The notes below the pieces were generated by a model. It made no database searches. It was given only the letters and a program-made list of their open reading frames with translations, and was not told the DNA's origin. Below, one piece after another: positions 1 through 5,637 of a stretch of 9,057 nt of DNA (positions within the stretch are counted from its first letter, which is position 1; each line of letters opens with the position of its first letter). Source of the DNA: CBIHON01 sp966211965 (GTDB taxonomy: Bacteria > Pseudomonadota > Gammaproteobacteria > Burkholderiales > Burkholderiaceae_D); contig CBIHON010000083.1 in NCBI GenBank assembly GCA_966211965.1, positions 1 to 9,057 on the forward strand, given 5' to 3'. Position numbers and translations under genes: made by a program.

Positions 1-231
1 CAAGAAAAATTATTTGCCAACCTTACTGCCCGTCGCAACTTCGCTCTACGCTTAAGCAAAGCATTTCCCGAAGCGCAATGTCTTTTCACTTTAATGATAA
101 AAAATTTCGCTTAATGATGCACAGGTTGGCCGCTCATTGCTTCCAGGTCGCCCCCATCAAGCAGCGACGCGCGGGCCGCGCATGACGGCAGGCAGCTCCT
201 TGGAGGGGGATCCGTGACTGCTCATGCAGCC
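1..231. other. left-edge intergenic DNA, no supported gene
   Basis: No convincing gene is seen here. The first 130 bases are AT-rich compared with the rest. The octamer TTAATGAT occurs at 91-98 and again at 111-118, exactly 20 bp apart, so both copies lie on the same face of the helix; this could be a regulator site, but no regulator can be assigned. A 35-codon rightward frame at 79-186 (MSFHFNDKK...) has no clear ribosome-binding site and no recognisable content, so I do not call it. Sequence from about 134 to 231 lies just downstream of the hpaH remnant and shows no recognisable hpa gene. Confidence 0.5.
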
Positions 232-756
232 TCAGACGAAACAGAAGGCAATCGAGCCGAGCGGGCCATAGTCCGCATGGAAGACATCTCCGGCGGCGGC
301 GCCTACGGGGCGCACGAACGAACCGGCCAGTACGATCTCGCCGGCAGCCAGGCCTTCGTCGTGCTGCGCCAGCTTGTTGGCCAGCCAGGCGATGCCGTGC
401 GCTGGGTGATTGAGCACCGCAGCAGCCAAGCCGGATTCCTCGATCACGCCGTTCCTGTACAACAGGCCGCCGCACCAGCGCAGGTCCATCGCATCGACCT
501 TCACCGGCTTGCTGCCGATGACGATGCCTGCATTGGCCGCATTGTCGGCAATGGTGTCGAGCACCTTGCGCGGCGCCTTGGTCACGCGGTCTGCCAATTC
601 GATGCGCCCGTCGATGATTTCGAGGGCCGGCACGACATACTCGGTGGCCGCCAGCACATCGAAAATCGTGACGCCGGGGCCGCTCAGCGGCTTGTTCAAC
701 ACGAAAGCCAGTTCCATCTCGAGACGCGGGACGATGAAGCGCTTGATGGGGATATG
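232..756 (-). pseudogene. hpaH: 5'-truncated 2-oxo-hept-4-ene-1,7-dioate hydratase (HpaH/HpcG)
   Basis: The family hydrates 2-oxo-hept-4-ene-1,7-dioate in the meta-cleavage pathway for homoprotocatechuate (4-hydroxyphenylacetate breakdown). Seen here: the reading frame closely follows the C-terminal two thirds of E. coli HpaH as I remember it, including IPIKRFIVPRLE, the ExE pair of the metal site (LEMEL), the later PALEIIDG glutamate, DNAANAG, DLRW, YRNGVIEE, LNHPAHGIAWLANKL and the DYGPLGSI ending before the stop at 232-234. The family is about 267 aa. Here homology begins near the isoleucine-proline at about 745-756, and an in-frame TGA at 787-789 closes the frame. Roughly the first 95 residues are missing, including the conserved GxKxGLTS segment. 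The only ATG (715-717) is an internal methionine that would leave one glutamate of the ExE pair outside the protein. I therefore call it a pseudogene. No other hpa gene is visible in the window. Confidence 0.85.
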
Positions 757-789
757 TCTCGGTATGGGCAGAACGATTCGGCCTGGTCA

Positions 790-1306
790 TGCGTCGCATC
801 GTCGATTCTGAAGTGATGCGGCAGGTTTGCCTGTATCAGCCGACGCTGCGGTCCGTCTCGCCGGTCGCTCATGGTTTTGCGAGGTTCATCGTCAAGGGGT
901 ATGGCGCTCAGGAGCTGGCGGGCAGATGAGGAAATGTGCTGCGGTATCCGACGTATTTGCGCATGGCCTGAGCACTGACCTGCGCGCCGACGAGACTTCA
1001 GAACCTGTCGTCCCTGATCCCGACGGCAATTCAGGCCTGGCTGTCCCGGTTCGGGTCTTGGCTCGTTGGACAAATGGCCAGATTCCTAAAGGGAACCGAG
1101 GAGGTAATCAACAGTCTTATAGAGGTTTATTTGCATATTCATTTCTCACGCAAAATCTGTCGATCCGCTTTTCGTAATTCGGGAGATCTCATGGATGCCG
1201 TCATTCCATAGCATTGCATTTCTCCTGCCCTGGGCATTTGAAATTCCGACTGAAATATTCTGGCAAAAATGCAGTGCCGCAACACTGACTACAATGAGCA
1301 AGCATC
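790..1306. other. no intact gene; possible decayed rightward reading frame
   Basis: No intact gene is supported in these 517 bases. One rightward frame starting at ATG 789 reads to TAG at about 1207 with only two interruptions, both TGA, at about 927 and 969. Its codons are mostly G or C at the third position for the first two thirds, as in the real genes nearby. It contains protein-like stretches such as GFARFIVKGYGAQELAGR and QAWLSRFGSWLVGQMARFLK, but I recognise no family. Other open frames over the same stretch, including a leftward one from 1073, are arginine-rich or low in sense and look like shadows. The last 100 bases before the next gene are AT-richer and hold a TACAAT hexamer at 1290-1295. 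Confidence 0.3.
1290..1295 (+). promoter_or_regulatory. possible -10 hexamer close to the start of the REC-GGDEF-EAL gene
   Basis: TACAAT matches the sigma-70 -10 consensus at five of six positions and ends 11 bases before the ATG at 1307. Transcription from it would give a leader of only about five bases. No good -35 hexamer lies 16-18 bp upstream, so the call is weak. The gene has no Shine-Dalgarno sequence, which is consistent with an almost leaderless message. Confidence 0.25.
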
Positions 1307-3589
1307 ATGGCCCCAATCACTGCAACGCATGCCAAGCCACCCACCATTTTGGTGGTCGATGACACGACTGCCAATCTGGTCCTGATAGCCGATTATCTCG
1401 GCAGCCACGGCTTCTCTCTGGCAGTCGCGCAAGATGGCGAGGAAGGTGTCGAACGCGCACGGTTTGCGCAACCGGATCTGATTCTGCTTGATGTGATGAT
1501 GCCGGGAATGAACGGCTTCGAAACATGCCGTCGCTTGAAGGAGCATGAAGAGACCCGACATATCCCGGTGATTTTCATGACCGCATTGTCCGATCCAGGT
1601 GACAAGCTCAACGGCTTTAAGGCAGGTGGGGTCGATTACATCACCAAACCTTTTCAATTGGAGGAGGTCTTGGCGCGCGTCAACACGCATCTGGCGCTGC
1701 AATCAATGCAACGCCAGCTTGCCGCGCAAAATCGGCGATTGCGCGAAGAAGTTGCAATACGTGAACAAGTTGAGACGGCGCTGCACCGCTCCCGCGACGA
1801 ACTCGAAGAACGCGTCGCACAGCGAACTGCCGAGTTGGCCGAGACAAATGCCAGACTAAAAGCGGAAATCGTCGAACGCAGCCGCATGCAAGAAGTGCTG
1901 CAGGAACGAGAAGCGCGGATCCGGCGCTTGATTGAGTCGAATATCATTGGCATTTTTTTTTGGCGCGCCGACGGCTATATCAGCGAAGCGAACGACGCTT
2001 TTCTGCGGATCACTGGCTATACGCACGAAGACCTGTTGTCGGAAAAAATTCTGTGGACCGCCATAACGCCGTCGAAGTACCGTGCGGTGGACGAACGAGC
2101 GTTCGAAGAACTCCGCCAGTCCGGCACCTGTACGCCGTATGAAAAGGAGTTCATTGCCAAAGATGGTAGTCTCATTCCGATCCTGGTCGGCGGCGCATTC
2201 CTTGAAGGATCGCAGACAACTGGCGTAGCTTTCGTGCTGGATTTGAGCGCCCGCAAGCAAGCCGAGGAGCGTATCCATTACATGGCGCATCATGACGCGT
2301 TGACCGGGCTGCCCAACCGCGTGCTGCTGCAGGATCGGATGACCCAGGCGATCGCCCATGCGCGCCGCTCCGGAACCCAGTTGGCCGTACTTTTCCTCGA
2401 TCTCGACGACTTCAAGCGCATCAATGATTCGCTCGGCCATGAAATCGGCGATCGTCTGTTGCAATTGGTGGCACAACGGTTACAAGCCTCTTTGCGGGAA
2501 GGCGACAGCGTTGCCAGATTGGGAGGCGACGAGTTTGTGCTGACGCTATCGACACCCATCGATGGCAATGATGCCGCGCTGGTTGCGCGCAAAACCATGG
2601 AGGTGTTGCGACTGCCATTCCAGGTGAACGGGCACGAATTTCATGTCACGGGCAGCATTGGCATCAGCCTTTATCCGGGCGACGGCACAGATGTGGAAAC
2701 CCTGATGCGCGCCGCTGACACTGCGATGTATCACGCCAAGGAAAAAGGACGTTGCAATTGCCAGTTCTTTACGCCGGCACTCAATAAATTGGTGCATCAA
2801 CGGCTCATGCTGGAAAACCACTTGCGCCATGCAGTGGCAGCGAACCAATTCACGCTGCATTACCAGCCGCAAATCGACATGGCCACCGGCGCGATCATTT
2901 CGTCGGAAGCGCTGCTGCGCTGGAAGCGCCCTGGCAAACCTCCCATGTCCTGCGGCGCCTTCATTGCCATCGCCGAAAAGACCGGCCTGATCGTATCGAT
3001 CGGCGAGTGGGCATTACGCCAGGCATGCAGGCAGCTCAGATACTGGCACGATCTCGGTTATCCGCATTTGCGGGTTGCCGTGAACCTGTCACCGCGCCAG
3101 TTTTGTCAACCGAATTTGCCGGACACGATTGCCCGGATACTGGACGAGACCGGGCTTGCCGCCAGCAACCTCGATCTGGAGATCACCGAGGGCATCCTGT
3201 TGCAGCGTAGTGAAGACAATATTGCGACGCTCAAGCAACTCAGCGAGATGGGAATAAAACTGTCGCTGGACGATTTCGGGACGGGCTATTCGAGCTTGGC
3301 GTATTTGCAGCGCTACCCGATCGATGGACTCAAGATCGACCAGTCGTTCGTAGGCGCCATTGCGCAAAGTGCCAGCGACCGGGCGTTGGTGAGCGCCATC
3401 ATAGCCATGGCGCGCAGCCTCGATCTCAACCTCCTGGCGGAAGGGGTAGAAACGTCACAACAAGCCAGCTTCCTGATGGATCGGGGTTGCATATTCGCGC
3501 AAGGCTTTTATTACAGCGTCGCCGTAGCGTCAGAGGTATTTACCGACCTACTGCGCAAACCGGGCGCGTGCATTGCGCATGCGGGCTGA
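1307..3589 (+). CDS. response regulator with REC-PAS-GGDEF-EAL (c-di-GMP cyclase/phosphodiesterase)
   Basis: A soluble 760-aa signalling protein predicted to make and/or degrade cyclic di-GMP under phosphorelay control. Domains in order: receiver at about 12-128, with acidic pair D18/D19, phospho-acceptor D62 (LLDVMMPGMNGFE), T92 and K114 (KPF); a charged coiled coil at about 130-203; PAS/PAC at about 205-316; GGDEF at about 324-485 with intact GGDEF 406-410 and an inhibitory-site RxxD (R397-D400) exactly five residues before it; EAL at about 502-748. The EAL residues expected for activity are present: EALLRW at 534-539, N593, E625, DDFGTG at 655-660, K676 and E712. There is no signal peptide or membrane segment. 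The ATG at 1307 is the first possible start after an in-frame TGA at 1295, and the receiver begins about 12 residues in, as expected. No Shine-Dalgarno sequence is evident. No histidine kinase lies in the window, so the phosphodonor is unknown. Domain assignment is secure; which activity dominates is not. Confidence 0.96.
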   Translation: MAPITATHAKPPTILVVDDTTANLVLIADYLGSHGFSLAVAQDGEEGVERARFAQPDLILLDVMMPGMNGFETCRRLKEHEETRHIPVIFMTALSDPGDKLNGFKAGGVDYITKPFQLEEVLARVNTHLALQSMQRQLAAQNRRLREEVAIREQVETALHRSRDELEERVAQRTAELAETNARLKAEIVERSRMQEVLQEREARIRRLIESNIIGIFFWRADGYISEANDAFLRITGYTHEDLLSEKILWTAITPSKYRAVDERAFEELRQSGTCTPYEKEFIAKDGSLIPILVGGAFLEGSQTTGVAFVLDLSARKQAEERIHYMAHHDALTGLPNRVLLQDRMTQAIAHARRSGTQLAVLFLDLDDFKRINDSLGHEIGDRLLQLVAQRLQASLREGDSVARLGGDEFVLTLSTPIDGNDAALVARKTMEVLRLPFQVNGHEFHVTGSIGISLYPGDGTDVETLMRAADTAMYHAKEKGRCNCQFFTPALNKLVHQRLMLENHLRHAVAANQFTLHYQPQIDMATGAIISSEALLRWKRPGKPPMSCGAFIAIAEKTGLIVSIGEWALRQACRQLRYWHDLGYPHLRVAVNLSPRQFCQPNLPDTIARILDETGLAASNLDLEITEGILLQRSEDNIATLKQLSEMGIKLSLDDFGTGYSSLAYLQRYPIDGLKIDQSFVGAIAQSASDRALVSAIIAMARSLDLNLLAEGVETSQQASFLMDRGCIFAQGFYYSVAVASEVFTDLLRKPGACIAHAG

Positions 3590-3620
3590 ATAGCGTTATG
3601 GGCGGAATGAAACTATGCTC

Positions 3621-3950
3621 TCAGAATGCGACATCTCCGTTTTCCATCCAGTGTACGGCCTGCGCATCGGTCGGCATCGTGACCGCTTTCATCCCGATGT
3701 CGTTGCAGAATCCTCCCCTCAATCGCGCATGTTGCGTACAACTCGAAAACCGTCTGCATCTGGCCTGGAGTGAGCGCTGGGAGATCGGTCAAACCCTCGG
3801 TGGTCAAACTCGGTTGTCTCGACATACACTTCGCGTGCGATGCCTTCTTCGGCCCATGCCGGCCCCTGGACGGATGTAGTCAGCCAGCGCCACGCAACGG
3901 CGCGTCTCGACGCGGCAGTGTCCTTGTTCTGCGAAGACGGATATTGCGGA
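3621..3950 (-). pseudogene. possible decayed leftward gene, unknown family
   Basis: On the minus strand, three reading frames each carry a protein-like, GC3-rich stretch, and they join end to end if one base is dropped at each of three places. Reading leftward, the pieces are a VALADYIRPG segment, a WAEEGIAREVYVETTEFD segment, a TEGLTDLPALTPGQMQTVFE segment, and a GGFCNDIGMKAVTMPTDAQ segment ending MENGDVAF at the stop 3621-3623. The breaks fall near 3862-3868 (a run of four C on the plus strand), 3800-3806, and 3714-3720 (another run of four C). I recognise no family. The fragment would end 31 bases from the end of the upstream GGDEF-EAL gene, converging on it. Chance open frames are possible, hence the low confidence. 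A sequencing or assembly error in short homopolymers is the other alternative. Confidence 0.35.
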
Positions 3951-4177
3951 CCTGCAAATAAAAAGACAAGCACTTGTTCAATGAATGGCATTTTTTGACG
4001 ACAAATGGCGAAAAAATTATCAGCCAGCCAGCAAAAAAACGCCAAATGCCGCTTGGTAAACATCGCCAAACCTTAAAAAAAACCGTGGAAAAATTTTCGG
4101 CGCCGCCCTTAAAATTCCTCCCCCTTTAGAAGAATTGGATTCTTCTAAAGTGTTTTTTTAATCTTTGGAGATGTTTT
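3951..4177 (+). promoter_or_regulatory. upstream region of the livK-like gene, with a candidate promoter
   Basis: This AT-rich stretch precedes the binding-protein gene. The best sigma-70-like pair I see is TTGACG at 3995-4000, a 17-base spacer, and TATCAG at 4018-4023 (five of six and four of six matches). It would give a leader of about 145 bases containing a tandem GCCA run around 4022-4032 and the hairpin at 4124-4150. The Shine-Dalgarno sequence GGAG at 4167-4170 sits seven bases before the ATG. The promoter call is by eye only. Confidence 0.4.
4124..4159 (+). terminator. hairpin plus T-tract in the leader of the livK-like gene (terminator/attenuator-like)
   Basis: CTTTAGAAGAAT at 4124-4135 and ATTCTTCTAAAG at 4139-4150 form a perfect 12-bp inverted repeat around a TGG loop. 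It is followed by TG and seven T at 4153-4159. This is the geometry of an intrinsic terminator on the plus strand, though the stem has only three G-C pairs and may be weak. It lies just 17 bases before the Shine-Dalgarno sequence of the next gene, inside its probable leader. It could stop readthrough from upstream, attenuate the gene, or be an operator for a dimeric regulator. On the minus strand it is not followed by T, so it is not bidirectional. Confidence 0.6.
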
Positions 4178-5323
4178 ATGCGGTTCACTACAAAAACAAT
4201 TTCCCTGGCTGCTGCAATCGCATTTGCCTTTGCGAACCCGGCATCGGCACAGGAACAGGTTGTCAAGATCGGCCATGTCGGCCCGATCTCCGGCCCGATT
4301 GCCCACTTCGGCAAGGACAACGAAAATGGCGCACGCATGGCGATCGACGAGCTCAACGCCAAAGGCGTGACCATCGGCGGCAAGAAGGTCAAATTCGAAT
4401 TGCTGTCGGAAGACGACGCCGCCGATCCCCGGCAAGGCACGGCGGCGGCGCAGAAGCTGGTGGACGCGAAGGTCAACGGCGTGATCGGACATCAAAGCTC
4501 AGGCACCACCATTCCCGCGTCGAAGATTTATTCCGATGCAGGCATCCCGCAGATTTCGCCATCCGCAACCAATCCGAAATACACGCAACAAGGCTTCAAG
4601 ACGACCTTCCGCGTCGTCGCCAATGACAGCCAGCTGGGCGGTACGCTGGGCCGCTATGCGGCGGACCAGTTGAAAGCCAAGAAGATCGCGGTGATCGACG
4701 ACCGCACCGCGTACGGCCAGGGCGTCGCCGATGAATTCACCAAGAGCGCCAGGGCCAAGGGCGTGCAAGTGGTTTCGCAGCAATACACCAACGACAAGGC
4801 GACCGACTTCAATGCCATTCTGACGACCATCAAGGCCAAGAATCCGGATGTCGTATTCTTCGGCGGCATGGATGCGGTGGCGGGTCCGATGCTGCGTCAA
4901 ATGAAGGCGCTGGGCATCAACGCGAAATTCATGGGGGGCGACGGCATCTGCTCCGAAGGACTGGGCCAACTGGCCGGCGACGGCATGGCCAACGGCCAGG
5001 TCGTTTGCGCGGAAGCGGGCGGCGTGGAAGACAGCCAGAAGAAAGGCATGGAAGCATTCCGTGCAGCGTACAAGAAAAAATTCAACGCTGATGTGCAGCT
5101 CTATTCGCCCTATGTCTACGATTCCGTGATGGTGATGGTCGAGGCGATGAAGAAAGCGGGCTCCGCCGAGCCGGCGAAGTACCTGCCCGAACTGGCGAAG
5201 ATCAGCTACAAGGGCGTGACCGGCAATATCGCATTCGATGCCAAGGGCGACATCAAGGACGGCACGTTGACGCTGTACACCTACAAGGGCGGCAAGCGCG
5301 AGTTGCTGGCTGTAACAAAGTAA
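4178..5323 (+). CDS. livK: branched-chain amino acid-type ABC transporter substrate-binding protein
   Basis: A periplasmic binding protein of the Leu/Ile/Val-binding (type I fold, LivJ/LivK) family, which captures a ligand and hands it to an inner-membrane ABC importer. The 381-aa length is normal for the family. The N-terminus is a clear Sec signal peptide with a basic start, an alanine-rich core at about 10-19, and an ASA cleavage site after residue 24. The mature protein begins VVKIGHVGPISG, then GHQSSGTTIPAS, ISPSATNP, the AYGQG segment and SPYVYD, all typical of the family. The only two mature cysteines, C258 and C277, may form a disulfide. The start is supported by GGAG seven bases upstream and by the signal peptide. 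A hairpin precedes the gene and a terminator follows, so it is probably a single-gene transcript. No livHMGF permease or ATPase genes lie in the window, so the transporter must be elsewhere. The ligand could be another amino acid or an aromatic or carboxylic acid, as is common in betaproteobacteria; the gene symbol denotes family, not proven substrate. Confidence 0.93.
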   Translation: MRFTTKTISLAAAIAFAFANPASAQEQVVKIGHVGPISGPIAHFGKDNENGARMAIDELNAKGVTIGGKKVKFELLSEDDAADPRQGTAAAQKLVDAKVNGVIGHQSSGTTIPASKIYSDAGIPQISPSATNPKYTQQGFKTTFRVVANDSQLGGTLGRYAADQLKAKKIAVIDDRTAYGQGVADEFTKSARAKGVQVVSQQYTNDKATDFNAILTTIKAKNPDVVFFGGMDAVAGPMLRQMKALGINAKFMGGDGICSEGLGQLAGDGMANGQVVCAEAGGVEDSQKKGMEAFRAAYKKKFNADVQLYSPYVYDSVMVMVEAMKKAGSAEPAKYLPELAKISYKGVTGNIAFDAKGDIKDGTLTLYTYKGGKRELLAVTK

Positions 5324-5341
5324 GTCAATATCCAGTGCAAC

Positions 5342-5374
5342 AAAAAACGCCTGCTTCATGCAGGCGTTTTTTTT
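5342..5374. terminator. strong bidirectional intrinsic terminator after livK
   Basis: AACGCCTGC (5346-5354) and GCAGGCGTT (5360-5368) form a perfect GC-rich 9-bp stem around a five-base loop, TTCAT. It is flanked by six A on the left and eight T (5367-5374) on the right. It starts 18 bases after the livK stop codon. Because A and T tracts flank the stem on opposite sides, it can stop transcription from either direction. Confidence 0.93.
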
Positions 5375-5478
5375 ACGTCATCTGATTTCTGAACTTCAGC
5401 ATTCATCTGCGTCAGCGCCCCGATGGACAGGGTCGCATAGTGCTTCAGGTGAAAGGCACCCATGCGCGATGATGACAT
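5356..5478 (-). pseudogene. possible remnant C-terminus of a leftward gene, or small ORF
   Basis: A leftward frame of 40 codons from ATG 5476-5478 ends at a TGA in the loop of the terminator (5356-5358). Its core, GAFHLKHYATLSIGALTQM, uses codons strongly biased to G or C at the third position, like the intact genes. It converges on livK and shares the bidirectional terminator, as a normal gene end would. There is no Shine-Dalgarno sequence before either ATG, and upstream the frame runs into promoter-like DNA for the next gene and hits a stop near 5531. I recognise no family. A chance open frame is also possible. Confidence 0.3.
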
Positions 5479-5502
5479 GACGACAACAAGGTTACGACAA
5501 GT

Positions 5503-5531
5503 TGATACGTTACGGTTGTTGCGATCATATT
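5503..5531 (+). promoter_or_regulatory. candidate sigma-70 promoter for the membrane GGDEF-EAL gene
   Basis: TTGATA at 5503-5508 (five of six matches to -35), a 17-base spacer, and CATATT at 5526-5531 (four of six matches to -10). The hexamer GTTACG occurs at 5491-5496 and 5509-5514, 18 bp apart, flanking the -35 box, where an operator would be expected. Transcription would start near 5538 and give a leader of about 100 bases before ATG 5638. Confidence 0.4.
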
Positions 5532-5549
5532 AACAAGAGACATGCAGGA

Positions 5550-5571
5550 GTTGGATATTGGTTGGATATTG
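5550..5571 (+). repeat. perfect tandem 11-bp repeat in the leader
   Basis: GTTGGATATTG occurs twice head to tail (5550-5560 and 5561-5571) with no mismatch and no gap. The unit is about one helical turn. It lies between the candidate promoter and the start of the membrane GGDEF-EAL gene. It may be an operator or a recent slippage duplication; 11 is not a multiple of three, which argues against this stretch being coding sequence. Confidence 0.8.
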
Positions 5572-5625
5572 ATCGGGAACGTTGGGAAAACCCGCTTCTT
5601 TCTGCTTATAAACTTTCCCCTCGCC

Positions 5626-5631
5626 TATAAT
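5626..5631 (+). promoter_or_regulatory. perfect TATAAT hexamer six bases before the start codon
   Basis: A consensus -10 hexamer ends six bases before ATG 5638, so transcription from it would begin at or next to the A of the start codon and give a leaderless message. The matching -35 position (about 5603-5608, TGCTTA) is poor. The start codon has only AAAAG before it and no real Shine-Dalgarno sequence. Confidence 0.35.
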
Positions 5632-5637
5632 CAAAAG

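Noticed and set aside
134..816. Long open frames over the hpaH region on both strands (134-799 leftward, 214-816 rightward, 410-811 rightward)
   Set aside because: They are in other frames over the recognisable HpaH sequence, and their products are arginine-rich or lack any known motif.
696..1177. Open frames at 696-1073 leftward and 827-1177 rightward
   Set aside because: Unlikely composition and no recognisable motifs. I also tried reading the leftward one as the missing N-terminus of HpaH (a DATHDQAESFCPYRD stretch), but it does not match the family.
1261..1272. Sigma-54-like TGGCA...TGC upstream of the REC gene
   Set aside because: The GG and GC are 9 bases apart instead of the 12 that sigma-54 promoters need.
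1294..1296. ATG at 1294 as an alternative start for the REC-GGDEF-EAL gene
   Set aside because: It is out of frame with the receiver domain and its frame closes within about 20 codons.
3719..4069. Leftward 116-aa frame with a hydrophobic start (MAMFTKRHLAFFCW...)
   Set aside because: Its first part lies in the AT-rich upstream region of livK, where coding is unlikely; only its C-terminal segment looks coding, and that is treated as part of the possible decayed gene.
4499..5359. Leftward 286-aa frame antisense to the binding protein
   Set aside because: A shadow of the strongly coding livK-like gene; histidine-rich, with no family features.
5542..5637. Extra 32 residues at the N-terminus of the Cache-PAS-GGDEF-EAL protein
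   Set aside because: The stretch contains promoter-like elements and an 11-bp tandem repeat, while ATG 5638 puts the first membrane segment at the usual place. A modest purine-rich AAGAG before 5542 means it cannot be fully excluded.
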